From: Acanthacorydalis orientalis | Lineage: Eukaryota; Arthropoda; Insecta; Megaloptera; Corydalidae | Reading direction: 5' to 3' | DNA length: 64,000 nt | Assembly: GCA_034766995.1 (NCBI GenBank) | Contig: CM068313.1 | Coordinates: 17,353,012-17,417,011, forward strand | In this document: positions 1 to 13,133 of the stretch, in pieces | Numbering within the stretch: the first letter of the stretch is position 1 | How the letters are laid out: each line of letters starts with the position of its first letter | Notes under the pieces: model-generated | The model's database searches: none | Seen by the model: the letters and a program-made list of their open reading frames with translations, nothing else | Told to the model about the DNA's origin: nothing | Program-made: the position numbers and the translations under genes

Positions 1-699
1 AATGTTATTTTTTTTTGTTTATAACATTGTAATTTTTCAGTACTTATACTAAAAAATATACCCCCCCATCAACTTTAGTTTCCATATTATTAAGAAAAAT
101 TTTCTCATTTGAAAATACATTCAATTGTTCCGATTTTTCACAAATCTGCAACAATTAAATATATACCACCAATGATATAAAGATGATGATAAAATACATG
201 AAATTCAAAACAATCAAACGATCTTCATTACAAATCAAATTAATTACTATACTATATTCCATACATAACAGGTTAACAGTCTCAAAAATTACAGATTGTC
301 TCAAAATTAAATTTTGATACGGTTATATTAATGAAATATATGAAAGATTAAAAATGGAAGTATGCAATCAATATCTGTTAAAAACTAATTCAGACTATAT
401 TATAAAGAAAGAAGCGAATTTTTAAATATTCTAATTATTTTCTTGCCCTTCTTAAGGTTCGATGAACTGAGTAAATATTAAAAATGCAAAGTTATTTAAT
501 AGAACCCAATATATATATATATATATTTATAATTTACAAAATATGTATAGCTAAAATTTCAACATGGTAAATTAAATCTATACATTTTCATTAAAGGAAA
601 ATCCAATGAAATAATTTATGTTATCGAATCATAAATATCAGTGAGTTTCCCAGGATAATTTCACCTTTGTATGGTTTGAAGTGTTCTATTCAATTTTAC

Positions 700-760
<61 letters not shown>

Positions 761-1854
761 ACTATAATATTCGTAAGCAGTATTCAGTATTTTTAAACGC
801 TCTATTTATTACATCTCGGTAGAAGAGATATTTAACTCTCAACATTTTATAGAGATTATGAAGAAACTCGCAAGAGCTTTACAAATACTTCCAGCAATTC
901 TGCTTACAATATTCAACAATAAAATTCAGTACGGATTACGTATTAAACTTTAAGCGGTTTTATGCACTGTTAATAACTCAACTGTGATTTTGTAAAGGTT
1001 CTTAAGAGATTTATATATCTGATACTGTATTTTTTAATCAAGAATCTTAAAGTTGTAATATATACATAATTTTATTTTATATTTTTATTCGCAGTGAAAT
1101 AAAATTATTTAAGCTTTTATTGTGTACAGTGTAACTAATGTGTGTATATATATATGTATAATGTGTGTGTGTGTATAATAATTTTAAAAATTAACATAAC
1201 ATTAGAGTAAAACAATAAGTTAACTTTTGTGATATTTTAATTGAAAATTACTTGTTTATATTGTACTTTATGAAATAAAGAAAACTTTAAAAATATTTCT
1301 TCAAACAAATATAATTAATTATTATGAATTATATTAAATCATTCATAAAAGTGTATATAAAGAAAAAGAAAAATAGGGAATGTATTAAAAGCAAATACTT
1401 GAAAATATTATTTCATGAGATAAGTACTGAAAATTGAAAATTACACTGTTGTTTGAAAATCATTCAATGCAAACATTATACTATATCTTTATCTTAACAA
1501 AATCAATAACGGCTATCACATGAACCTATAATTTAATCATCGAAACAAATATTAAGTGAATCAAAACAGGTACTAATTCGCTTAACAAACTAATTTGAAA
1601 TTACTTTTGCATCAGCAGGCTTACTTTATCTCAAAATATCGCTTAAACATCAATTAAAAATACTCAAACAATGCCGTGGAGATTTGTACTAGTTATGCAA
1701 ACAATATGAACGAGAATAATTAAACAAAATTATACAGACGTAAATCCGTCAACAAAATAACTTTCTACAGTAGATTCAGTTCAAACAGATTTAAATTTAA
1801 TTAATTAGAAAGACAAGTCTGTAGTTAAGAGCTAATTTCATTAATTAGTCGACA
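1..1854. other. AT-rich non-coding DNA
   Basis: No open frame of useful length and no recognisable element on either strand. It holds a short TA run near 510-526 and the array at 705-753; the rest is low-complexity A/T-rich sequence. Confidence 0.6.
705..753. repeat. (TA)n microsatellite
   Basis: Uninterrupted TA array of about 49 bp. Confidence 0.95.
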
Positions 1855-2095
1855 GCGCAATTAATAATTTGTTGATTAGTGTTGCAATATCGATATTAGA
1901 ACAAATCGTATAACGACAATACACTGGCTGGGCCGTTCACGATGCTTTAATTGGATTAAATTAAAGTTTATGCGGGAATCGTGACGTAGAGTTGCGTCAG
2001 AAAGCAGTGTTAGGCGCGTCCGGCCACTTAACGCCTCCTGACTGGGAAACAACATCTTGTGCGAAACGGACATTGTGATTCGTACATTGTAATGA
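1855..2095. other. Complex-sequence island with clustered TAAT motifs
   Basis: A block with clearly more G, C and CpG than its surroundings, including GGCGCGTCCGGCC around 2012. Near 1949-1971 it holds a run of homeodomain-type TAAT/ATTA cores. A 65-codon minus-strand frame crosses it but matches nothing I know. It could be a regulatory element or an exon of a gene outside the window; the sequence alone does not decide. Confidence 0.35.
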
Positions 2096-2295
2096 CAGTG
2101 TACATAGCTAATAAATGGAATAAACTGGCTTGGAATTTCTTACACTAATTTCAAATGATGTTTGTAACTAGATTACCGATCCACTTTATTATCATGCTAA
2201 TACTTACAGTTGAATCTTTCACATTTTCATAGAAAAACGTTTGCATATTTAAACGTAATGTTATGATCTGTTTTATTTATGAATAAAGTAACTGC

Positions 2296-2298
<3 letters not shown>

Positions 2299-2347
<49 letters not shown>

Positions 2348-2360
2348 ATGTATGTATATA
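2299..2360. repeat. (TA)n/(TG)n/(TATG)n compound microsatellite
   Basis: About 41 bp of pure TA, followed by TG and TATG units. Confidence 0.95.
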
Positions 2361-3309
2361 CCAAAATCATGATTTTAAAGTACATGTAAATTTCAAATAT
2401 CATTGATTTTATTTTTCAGTTTAAACAAAAATATAAATCTACATCTATGTGTTATATTTTTACACGATATATATTTTTATGGTGTCTTGCAAGTGAGCTG
2501 ATAAATTTTATTTCTAATATAACTACGTAAAGAACAAATCTCTAAAAAACATAAACGCGATTAATGCGGAACATAAACACGATTAAAATCAATTTATAAA
2601 AGGAATGAAAATTCCAAAATAACATTTTTATCGAAATTTAAAAAAATGTTAACTCATTTTTTCAATTTACTGAATTATTTTTTATATTTTGAAAAAATTA
2701 CTCGTTTAAAATTTTCACTACTTTCAAAAATGTAAATAAATAACTTGTGCGATAAATTACTATGATAAATAAAATACTATCAAATTAAAATTTAATTAAA
2801 AACTAGATCTCGAATATATACGTTGTTTATTTATTTATAAATGATAAATAATCGATTTTTTTCAAAAAAATGTCTGATTTCTGAAACTACTCAATACCGT
2901 GGTCTTACAGTAAAATTTTTCTCTCACACTTTCCTCTGCAATCTTTTTCCGTACTTTAAAATATTTTTATTTCTCGATTCACTCAGAATAATATTTCTGA
3001 AGAAATATTGTCTGTATAAAAATAATAGTTGCTTTTTTAAGGCGTATGTAATGATCCAATAACAAATATGTATTGTGCAAGAAATAAAGTGTAGAAATAA
3101 TATATTAAAACGCGACTGGCTACTTTATTCAAATCATAAATAGGACAAAGTTTTAACTAATCTAATAAACGTCTAAGCACTGTAATATTTGATTTTTTCT
3201 TTATTTTTTTAATATGACTTTTGTCTAAATATTTAATTAATACCCTACTAAGACAGATCAAAACAAAAAAAAATGAAAATCACTCATCCTTAAGTATATT
3301 GTATAAATA
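2361..3309. other. AT-rich non-coding DNA
   Basis: Nothing recognisable. A 73-codon plus-strand frame at 2841-3062 has the composition of random AT-rich sequence. Confidence 0.55.
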
Positions 3310-3811
3310 TTAAGTTGGTAAGAAAAGCATTACGGTTTTTTTTCTGAATTCTAACCTTAATTTTTTTCAATGAAAATGTCAGTTCATCGTGTACAAGTTA
3401 ATATCATTTTAAATTGTATTTTTTAGTCTGTATTCTAATAATGTCGACTTTTGTTTTAATATTAATTTTGATTCAAATTGGGCTATTGAATTAAACATGG
3501 AAAAAAAACAAATAAAAGCAATTTTTATATGAGTTCAAAACGGGTGGTGAAGCAATAGAAACTGCTCGTAAACTAAACGATACTTTTGGTGTGTGTACTG
3601 TTAAAAAAATTACAGTACAATGGTGGTTCCAAAAATGTCGTACTGGAAACGAGAACTTGGAGGATAAAGAAGGTCGCGGGCGTCTTTTTCAGTTCACAAC
3701 GACCAACTGAAGGCGATAGTTGAATCAGAAACACACACAACAATTCGAGAGCTTGAGGAAAATATATGTATTTGAAGGTCATAAACCGTAATTATTTTTC
3801 TTCCAACCTAA
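3310..3811 (+). mobile_element. Internally deleted mariner, family A copy 1
   Basis: A 502-bp element with paired terminal inverted repeats of about 29 bp. The left end begins TTAAGTTGGTAAGAAAAG and the right end, read inward on the minus strand, begins TTAGGTTGGAAGAAAAAT. TA dinucleotides flank it at 3308-3309 and 3812-3813, as expected for Tc1/mariner insertion. Full mariners are about 1.3 kb, so most of the transposase, including the whole DDD catalytic domain, is missing. The TIRs and the remaining coding sequence resemble the copy at 53658-54212, and more distantly 16420-17094. It is non-autonomous. Confidence 0.9.
3497..3775 (+). pseudogene. Mariner transposase N-terminal remnant (family A)
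   Basis: Starts MEKKQIKAIF, typical of cecropia-type mariners, then loses frame at about codon 12. In the shifted frame it continues with ETARKLNDTFGV and TVQWWFQK, which is the first helix-turn-helix of the mariner paired-type DNA-binding domain. The second helix-turn-helix is cut at REL, after which the reading frame soon ends in TGA. No part of the DD(34)D domain is left. A frameshift within the first 12 codons means no functional product is expected. Confidence 0.85.
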
Positions 3812-4704
3812 TACAATTTTTAAGTATATATTTTATATTTATTCATAGCGTACATAATTACGGTATTTAACAAATTGTTGATTAAATATTTAATTGGTTT
3901 AATTTATTAAATATTTAAAATACATAATAATAAAAATAAATGTTATTTAAACATGAAGTAATAAATTACTTTTATTCATTAATTTAAAATGTGATCACTT
4001 GTGGCTTAATGTACCTATTTATAGTTAAATGTAATTAATTAACAGTCCGTGTAAAACAATTAATTATATACTGTTCGCTCGACGAACAACTACATAATTC
4101 CTGTATTTCTTCACACACATTCGTACAAAACTGCAATTTATTTATCGATCAGAAGAATGTACCGACTATTAAATAAACAATAATCATTTTCAGAGTACAT
4201 TAAATTATTTTAAGCTAGTAATTATACACACGTGATGTATATTGGCGTTAAACACATAATTAAAATATCGTTTTCAATCAACTTAACAAATTTAAATGTA
4301 TTATTTTAAATAAATTGAAGTAGAATTCTTGTGTATGTTAATGAAAACGCCATTATCGTACCTTTATGTAATTGATTAATAGTAGGTTAGTTTTATAAAT
4401 TATTTCTATGAATTTAACCACCATTTCCTATTTATTTATTATTTTTTTTTTAAAAAAAAAACTTGCTTGGAAGCGTAGGAAACCAAATTGCTGAATATAA
4501 TGATATTCTCTTCTTATACTTCCTATTTATGTTTTATATTACTACTTCATTTATATTTACTATTTTCATGGTTTCTTCAGTTGAAAACATAATTAATGGT
4601 TTCACATCAAAAAATATCTGCGTCATGTAATTTAATTACAGAAAATATTTAACTTTGATAAGAACTGCATGTATGTGTATGTATTATACTCGTATGTATA
4701 TATG

Positions 4705-4708
<4 letters not shown>

Positions 4709-4745
<37 letters not shown>
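4709..4745. repeat. (TA)n microsatellite
   Basis: TA array of about 37 bp preceded by TATG units. Confidence 0.95.
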
Positions 4746-4748
<3 letters not shown>

Positions 4749-7062
4749 TATCGAAAAAGAGAAATTTACACATTTATTATAACTTATATTTAATGTTATT
4801 TTAAATAGTAATAAAAAATCCGACATTTTCCTAAACGATGAAAATTTTAAAACAACTCTCATTTCACACATTTTTTTCTGTACTGACATTTTCAAACAAA
4901 TATTGCTATACAGATAAAATCAATTTATAAACATATTTAAATATTCTCCGAAAAATATTTGATTTCTACTTCTTTAATTCCATTCTCTAACAAGATAAAA
5001 ATATTTTCTAAATGGAGTGGGATTTTTTCAAATTACTTTTAAAAAAACATCTATACGAGAGTATTTTCAATATATAAATATTTAATGTATATAAATACAA
5101 GAACAGGGGTAATATTAAGGACTTTTTTTAAAAAAAAAAAAAAAAACAAACAAACGAAAATAACTCTTATGTTAAAGTTCATAGTTACGAAGTCAAATAA
5201 ATTAATAATAATTTTCATAAAAAAAGAATCGTTTGATAAAATTTTCATACAAAGCGATGATTTGGAACATGCAAAAAACCAAAATGGACAAAGTATCTTG
5301 TAGACTTGTTCAATGTTTGAAGTCTCGAAAGTTTTGAAATTAACACCCTAACGAAGCGTTTGCGACGAAATAGCAGAGCTCGTCTCTTCTGACACTTGAA
5401 ACCGCAAGTTTGTTCAGATATCATCCAGATATTTAATTCTGCTCTAGTTGCGATACGTCACGGGCTCGATATTAATTCAGTGACACAGATATAATGTACG
5501 TAGGATTAAAATTGTATAGTAGATTACATTTAGATTCGATATTCTTGTTTCCATATTTCAGTAAATTCGTATTACTATTAAAACTCTAATGGAATATCTA
5601 TAAAACCTTATTTGAATTTATAATTTTTTTCAATTAACTTTTTTATATATCTGGAATTAAAATCCATTTTATTAACCATCGATCATTCATTCACATTGAT
5701 CCTGCCATTTAAAATAGCATTTTTTAAATGAAATAAAATAAACACAATCTATAATGTATTTAAATCAATAGTACAATTTTCAATCGAAAAATTAAAATAT
5801 TCATCAGATTTGCCTAGCATCTAATTTAAACACAAAAATTCATTTACTTCAACATTAATTCACTTAGTCTTTTACTTGATAGAAAGAGCATTTATTTAAA
5901 ATTATATTGATTTTATTCAATAAAATTTTAAATTATATTCAATATCTGTTTTACTACTCTTATTAATAATTTATCAAAATATATTTAATTACTGTATACT
6001 AGCGAGGTTGATTAAAATGAATCATTTTGCTTTCATCAAAATTAGTAGTTACATTATTGAAACATAACATGTACTAACAAATTACATTATATTAATATAA
6101 AAGAATTAAAATAAATGTATTTAGGATTTAATTTTTGTTTAAAATAAGATAAATTATATTTATACATAAAAATTCAAAATAAAAAGACTTATTTTATACA
6201 AAAATGAGTAATTTGTACGAAAAATTGTATGTAATATAATTGTAATGTAACATAATCAAAATTTAATTAAATCAGATATTATTTGAATTAATTAAACGTT
6301 ATTCTAAACATTTTTTGTTAATATATAACTCTTATTTCAAATAGAAGTGAAATTACAAAAACATTTAAAATTAATGTTCGACAATAATTTCATAAGGAAA
6401 AGCGAAAATCTTTATTCAATATTTATATCAATTTTAGTAAATATTTCCTTTTTTTACCAGTAAAATGTCAATATTTAATTGAAATATATATCCATTCACA
6501 ATTCATACATTTTATATTTGTTTCAGTAAAAATTGTGTAGAAAATACAGAGAAGCTTTCCTGTAAATAATTTTTGTACAGAATTCTTGTACATTAGAGAT
6601 ATTAAACACTTCAGTATAGATTTTGTGAAAATGGTAACTTGAAATCTATAACGTAATGCAGTCAAGAACCCCTAAGACTATCTCGCATGAGGACATTTTC
6701 TTCTTTCGATTGATCGTGCAAGTGACATTTCACAGCGGATAAAAGTGGAATGAAATTGCCTCCTGATGTTGAAATTGACGTCTACGATTTGCATTTCGCT
6801 TTTCGAAGCTAAAGCTCATTTTAGTGTTATGAGAACGAAAACGATTTCAAGTCGACGAGAGTTGATTTTTCTATATCTGTCTATTTCTGTACGACTTTCT
6901 TATGTTCTTTTACTAGAAAGAAAGATATTCCTTTTATATTCCCATTTCCAATTACACACACTTTTTCAATAATTCACTGTACGGATTGCAACGTTCAGAT
7001 TATTTTCTTAAAGGAAAAAATCACATCCCCTTCTCTAACACTTACTTTTAATTAAAGTGTAT

Positions 7063-7064
<2 letters not shown>

Positions 7065-7107
<43 letters not shown>
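7065..7107. repeat. (TA)n microsatellite
   Basis: Uninterrupted TA array of about 43 bp. Confidence 0.95.
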
Positions 7108-7109
<2 letters not shown>

Positions 7110-7488
7110 CAAAGCCCAATGTAAGTAAAATTCAAATTAAATTTTTGTACATAGAAGCATTTTTGTTTAAACAACGAACTAAATGGATTTATTTATTTTT
7201 AATGCCTAGTTTTCTTTTGATATTCGAAAACCTCGCCTCACATCATTAATGTTTATATCCACCTTAGGTTTTATGTTGTTTTCTTATTTAATTTCTTACC
7301 TTTTGAAACTAGGCTTCTAAATTTTTGCATTATACTTTTAAGCTCTCCGACAATTTTCAACCACTCTAGAACATGTTATTCTTTGAAAAATGATCCAGCA
7401 GATGGTGATATAGAAGGTAAAAATGGAAAATGTTCCTATCAAATATATAAGCCACTTCATTATCCCAGTTGATAAGCATGTTAATATG

Positions 7489-7492
<4 letters not shown>

Positions 7493-7555
<63 letters not shown>

Positions 7556-7618
7556 ACTCTTAGTATATCTCATCGAAAAATAATAAGTATTAAAATATAT
7601 ATATATATATATATATAT
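7493..7618. repeat. Two (TA)n microsatellites
   Basis: A 58-bp TA array (7493-7550) and a second one of about 25 bp (7594-7618), separated by 43 bp of unique sequence. Confidence 0.95.
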
Positions 7619-7823
7619 TGTATTAACTTGAAAATCATATTCGCACAGATTTCCATATGAAAGAAAATATATTTGCATTTTTGTTAATATATTTATTAAA
7701 ATTACTTATAATTAACAATTAAGATTTTCAAATATGATAATATTAGATTATCTTTATTGGCAAAAAGAACAAATTAAAAAAAATAATCTAAACAATTTAA
7801 GAGCTAATTTAATTTATAATCTT

Positions 7824-7825
<2 letters not shown>

Positions 7826-7887
<62 letters not shown>

Positions 7888-7908
7888 ATATATGTATGTA
7901 TGTATATA
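7826..7908. repeat. (TA)n/(TG)n/(TATG)n compound microsatellite
   Basis: About 54 bp of TA, then TG and TATG units. Confidence 0.95.
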
Positions 7909-8439
7909 AAATCGATTTATAAATTAACAGAGAACTATTTTTCATCCTCTAAACTTTCACTCATTTTAATTTTAATGCTAAAGTTGAAACTCATTAAAGT
8001 CTATATCAACATTTTATGTAATTTAATATTTAGTTTATTCAAATCAAAGTTGTTTGACCGCAAAATATGTTTAACAGAATCCAACTAATTAATGTTGACT
8101 GAATGCCAACATAACATTTAACTCCCATCATTATTGCTATTTTTGTTTGAAACCTACTTCAATAGTCCTTAAATTTTATGTGTTCATTTGTCTACTAAAT
8201 TTATCATTGATAAAGTAATAAAACTTGAAAATATTTACGGAAAACTTATCAACTTTACTCGAAAGGAAATCCGCTGCTGATATTCCGTAAACTTATTTCC
8301 ATATACGTTTATATTAAAATAAAATTTTCAATTTTAAATTTCTGTAGCACACATTAAATATTTACATACGTACCATACACCTAATTTACATTAAAAAAGG
8401 AGGGAGAATGACGTTATATCGATCTGTCAGTTGCCTTTC

Positions 8440-8445
<6 letters not shown>

Positions 8446-8488
<43 letters not shown>
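8446..8488. repeat. (TA)n microsatellite
   Basis: TA array of about 43 bp. Confidence 0.95.
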
Positions 8489-8495
<7 letters not shown>

Positions 8496-8999
8496 TATGT
8501 GTACTTAAATTTATACGCAATGCTTCATACATAACGCAAATATTTAAGTTACCAACATCGTAACGGAAAATGAAACTGTTTTTCATTAAATGAAACGAAA
8601 TTGTCTATAATTATCGTTTAAGCTTCGTTAACTATTAATTGTTTATATGATCTAGATAATGAAATGTACATTATTAATTGTACATTTTACGCCATTTATT
8701 TTGAATTTACGTTTCAATTGCAAATTATTAATTAATGTGCAAATATTCAATCACATCAAAACCAGACCTCTGTATCAGGGATTGAAAACTTTGTTATTTA
8801 AATATTTAACACTAGCTGACATATATTGTTGTGAAATGTTGTATACGAGTTTGATTGTGCGATTTAATTATTCGACGAAATGTATGTGACAATACAAAGT
8901 TGCCATCTGTTAAATTACAAATTTTAATTTAAAACTATACATAGTATTTCCAGTATATCTGTACACATACACAGATGTATACATATTTACATACACAGG

Positions 9000-9002
<3 letters not shown>

Positions 9003-9048
<46 letters not shown>

Positions 9049-9098
9049 GTATGGGTGGGTGTGTACCCACACAAATATATATATATATATATATATAT
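9003..9098. repeat. Two (TA)n arrays around a small GC-rich palindrome
   Basis: TA arrays at 9003-9046 and 9075-9098. The spacer contains GTGGGT-GTGT-ACCCAC, a 6-bp inverted repeat. Confidence 0.9.
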
Positions 9099-9562
9099 GT
9101 AAAAATATAAAAATTATTATTAATAAAATTTTGAAATGTATGGATAAAACATTGTTACCAAATTAAAAAAAATCAAGGCTTAATGCAAATGTTCATTGAT
9201 TCATAATAAAATATGAATTCAATTAAAATGAATACATCAATAATTTTTTTCATTCAATTTACAACAAAACAACTCTAACACAATTAATTAAAATACATGT
9301 AAGCTTTTGTATATCTGGTATTTATGTAAAAATAAGTTTTAATTAAAAATAACATATTCTATTCGAAACCGTATTATAAATTTTTTATTTAAATATCAAA
9401 CGAATTTTAATATAATTTAATAATGTTAAATCTATTATATCCAAAAATTGTGTCGTGAATTAGTAGAAATGTAATGTATGTACATGCATGTATGTATACA
9501 TATATATAATGCAATAGAACTATATACCTATTTTTATCTACCTCGTATGTTAAATTAAATAT

Positions 9563-9566
<4 letters not shown>

Positions 9567-9626
<60 letters not shown>
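9567..9626. repeat. (TA)n microsatellite
   Basis: TA array of about 60 bp. Confidence 0.95.
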
Positions 9627-9631
<5 letters not shown>

Positions 9632-9661
9632 CGTATTTGTTACTTATACTAGGGAAAAGTG

Positions 9662-9800
9662 TTTTTTTTAAAAAAAAGGCCAAAGGGCTCTCACCGATAC
9701 TCGCTACGCTCACCGACCCCCAGGGGGCTCAACCCCCGTTCGCTTTGCTCGCTCCCTCGGCTCGCTTATCGCCCCGGCTTATAATCGGTAATGATTCGTG
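9662..9800 (-). repeat. GC-tail dispersed repeat, copy 1
   Basis: A very GC-rich patch in AT-rich surroundings. Read on the minus strand it contains AGCGAGCCGAGGGAGCGAGC, then AAAGCGAACGGGGG and a run of Cs that can pair with the Gs (GGGGGTTGAGCCCCC). The same order of motifs occurs at 26943-26999 and 47403-47453. Only the GC tail is clear here; the AT core seen in other copies is not obvious. No coding frame runs through it. I do not recognise the family. Confidence 0.6.
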
Positions 9801-10704
9801 AAACATCGGAAATGATCAGGAATAGAAATGTTTAACGTGCTAGTTGCAGAGTGTAGCAGGGATAACGACGTTGCGAGGAGGTGTTCTACACGAAAAAAAA
9901 TGTTTCATGGAAATTTTACAATGGAATTATTTTTTTATATATAGAAAGATATTTAAAATATCTTAAGCTTCTATGTTCTTACATCAATATTTCTCTATTA
10001 TGATATATTTCTCGACCATAAGATATAATCTTGAAAACAAAAAAGTGTTTCTAATATACATAATACTGTAAATTTCGAAAGAAAAAATTATTTAAATTCA
10101 ATATCAATATTCTTTTTGTTTAGAAAGAGGTTAAATAAATGTAAAATTTCAATGAAAAATACATTTTTGATTTATATGTGACTAAAAAAATCTTTAAATA
10201 CTACGAGACTATCAATTTCTTTGAGCACCATAATATACATTCTTAATTCATTATTTTTTAATTAAGAGCTTTCTCTCGACACATTGATTTTTATTCATTT
10301 TTTCAATTAAAAAGAAGTATTTATTGAAAATTGCACTTATAAACTGATAATAATGATAATAATACTGAAAAAATGTTCAATAAATAACTTTATAACTTAT
10401 TTTTATGGAATTAATGCATACTTAACAATTATTTAACCTTATTCTTTTGAACATTTCAGGTATATAGCAATATGATACAATTTAGTATTAAATTTAATAC
10501 AGACGATAAAGATAAACCAATATCAAGATATTAGTTACGGTTTTTTTTTTATAATTCAACTGAACATATTATATCGACTGATATTTTTACAAGTATTGTA
10601 GCACAAACAAAATGAAACATGTGATCATGTAAAAAATTCAGTGTAGAAAATTTTAAAATATCTACTTGAAATCTAAACAATCTTTAACTTATTTTTGCTA
10701 ATAC

Positions 10705-10813
10705 ATATATATATATATATATATATATAAAGTTGTATTTATGTGTGTACAATTTAGACATGCGTCAACATTTAAGAAAATATATAATTTAAAAATATTC
10801 CGTCAGTTTTGGC

Positions 10814-10860
<47 letters not shown>
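10705..10860. repeat. (TA)n arrays
   Basis: TA arrays at 10705-10729 and 10814-10860; the second is broken by an AATA unit. Confidence 0.9.
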
Positions 10861-11726
10861 AACTTATTTATAATCTAAAACCTTATCTTGATGTTAACTG
10901 TCACGCGAAACGTGTTGTGAAAACGCTAGAATTATTACTGCACCGAACGACGATCCATAAAGTCCATAAATCCCCATTTCATGTTTTGTTGCTCTTGAAA
11001 AGAAAAACTAGAGACATATCTATTCAGGAACAGACATCGTTTTCCCAAAGGATTTTCGCAGATATCTTAAAGGCTCTAGAGCAAGACATAAGGTGAGGTC
11101 GATGATAGTGTGAGTATAGACGCGACCACGTATTACAAGTTAACGAAGACTGATTCGAAAATAAATTGGGTGATATTGGATATTGACTACATGCCTGTGA
11201 GTGAGGTCAGTGTACTCTTGAAGATTTGTTTCAACATTACAATGCTTTGTGTGTGTATCTTTTCCTCGGATTCCAGTATCAAATATTTGATCAAAAACAT
11301 TGAAACAGTACTCAATGTTACGATGTCACGATATTTGACGTAGAAGTTGTATGACGCCACGATACACAAACTGTTTTGTGTACTTTCATGGATTTGTTCC
11401 TGTATAAACATTGCCATTTGTTTTTATTTTCAATCATTTACATTCAACAAACAAAATTTAATCAAAAAATTAAAACACCGACGATATTCAGTATTGTCAC
11501 TCTTTATTATTTGTCGATATGGAAATATAAATTATTTCCATTCAAAATGTCAATAATTATTTTATGAATGCTTTTATGAATTTGTTATATAAATATTTTT
11601 TTGTAAATACCGATGTGCAAAAAATAGTTTTTATTATTAAACAAAACACTCAAATAATCAGTGAAATGAACAGTCACTAATTACAAAAATATGAATTCGT
11701 GAACAACACATATAAACTACATCTAT

Positions 11727-11730
<4 letters not shown>

Positions 11731-11775
<45 letters not shown>
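11731..11775. repeat. (TA)n microsatellite
   Basis: TA array of about 45 bp. Confidence 0.95.
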
Positions 11776-11779
<4 letters not shown>

Positions 11780-12315
11780 CGATTTCACTTGTGAATATAG
11801 ACTTTTCATGAACTATCCATCTACTTTTATCAGCATTTATTTTTGTGATGTTTCCATGAACTTTCGACTTTTATCCTCTCAACTCATATTTGATCTCTTT
11901 CTTAAACATCATTTCTCACACTATTCGGCTATTTTTTCTGATCCAATGGTCAACGTTTTATTTCACCGTATGACCATTTTGTTCTCTTCACTCTCACAAT
12001 AACTCGACTAACTTTCGTTTTTTGCCTTATCCAGGATTTTCTTTACCAAACTGTCTTTCCAAACCATATATTTACACTTTTCATACTTCACACTGAACGT
12101 TTACAGTTCTGACTGATCGTCGTCTTTTATACTCTCTTTGATTTAAATTTATTTTCATATACTACATGTGTAATAAAAGAAACTTATTTTTCAAATACAT
12201 AAAATAAATTGATAAAAAATATTATAGTTTTTATTTACTTTTAGTTTATTTATTTTTATTGTGAAATAACATGTAATTAAATAATTATAAATGAAATCAA
12301 TATATAAATTAATTA

Positions 12316-12322
<7 letters not shown>

Positions 12323-12362
<40 letters not shown>

Positions 12363-12391
12363 TATAGAAAGTCAAAGAGAGAGAGAGAGAG
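12323..12391. repeat. (TA)n and (GA)n microsatellites
   Basis: TA array 12323-12356, then a (GA)n run at 12376-12391. Confidence 0.95.
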
Positions 12392-12888
12392 TGAAATCAA
12401 CGAGTAATCAATCGAAAACCTACAATTAAGAAATATTTTATTATATATAGTTTCATATTAAGTGAAAATTTAAAACCAAAACTCAAAATTTTCCTTATTT
12501 TTTACAAAAATTTGAAATATCTGTCTAATAACTTGTGTTTATAAAAAAGTCAAAAAAATTGTTAAAAAAAAGTTTTATTGTAATTCAGAATTTGTAACTG
12601 AAACAATACATAATACAAAAAGGAAGTAAAAATTATTTATGTACATATCTGTATGAACGCAATTCAACTATTAATTCGTGTATGAACTTTAGTCAAACAA
12701 TCCTCATATTTCATACATCTGTACTTACACAACTTTGCATAATCTTCAAAAAAAAACTATTATTAAAGTTTAGTACGAAATCCGCTTAGAATTCAGTGGG
12801 TTGTGGTTGTTTTGAAATGAAGGAAATCTATGTTACGCAATGGTTTTCAAGATGTAATCTAAACTATACATACATATATACATGTGTT

Positions 12889-12925
<37 letters not shown>

Positions 12926-12985
12926 TATAATTAAGAGATATTTCACGAACAATAAACAGTGTATATATATATATATATATATATA
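12889..12985. repeat. (TA)n arrays
   Basis: TA array 12889-12913 running into TATG units, and a second TA array at 12961-12985. Confidence 0.9.
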
Positions 12986-13054
12986 ATGTGTGCATGTATG
13001 GGTATAAATGTGAATATATTCTACTAGTTTACAGCTATAAATTACACAAAAAGT

Positions 13055-13133
13055 GACAGTCGTAGTCGAGTGGTTATCACTAGGGGCTAATGAACAATTG
13101 GTCATGCTTTCAAAATCAGACCCTGAAACTATC
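13055..13133 (+). tRNA. Degenerate tRNA-Ser-like sequence
   Basis: A 79-nt stretch fits a decayed tRNA-Ser. The D-arm region GTCGTAGTCGAGTGGTTA closely matches the serine tRNA A box. GCTAAT lies at the expected anticodon position, suggesting a GCU anticodon. The end TCAGACCCTGA resembles the 3' half of a T arm, but the B box GGTTC is degraded to AAATC. The proposed acceptor stem GACAGTC/AACTATC pairs at 5 of 7 positions. It is therefore probably a tRNA pseudogene, or the head of an old tRNA-derived SINE, and not a working tRNA gene. Confidence 0.5.

Larger units (their letters stand above)
3814..9661. other. AT-rich DNA with many TA arrays
   Basis: No gene recognised over almost 6 kb. Besides the arrays listed separately there are T-then-A homopolymer blocks at about 4440-4462 and 5124-5146. 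Short open frames here are either translations of TA arrays or random AT-rich frames. Confidence 0.55.
9801..13054. other. AT-rich DNA with a more complex block
   Basis: Mostly low-complexity sequence. Between about 10895 and 11350 the composition is more balanced and holds overlapping frames of 76-77 codons on both strands (11110-11343 plus, 11187-11417 minus), neither recognised. About 11800-12130 is pyrimidine-rich on the plus strand. Confidence 0.45.

Noticed and set aside
2841..3062. 73-codon frame considered as a small gene
   Set aside because: Phe/Leu/Lys-rich frame in AT-rich DNA without any recognised content.
5124..5146. Long T-then-A homopolymer that could be a retroposed poly(A) tail
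   Set aside because: No gene-like or LINE-like sequence lies upstream, and similar T/A blocks occur elsewhere (4440-4462, 9662-9677, 39901-39919).
10514..10535. TTAGTTACGGTTTTTT resembles the inner part of the family A mariner end
   Set aside because: Too short, with no partner end, TSD or transposase nearby; likely chance.
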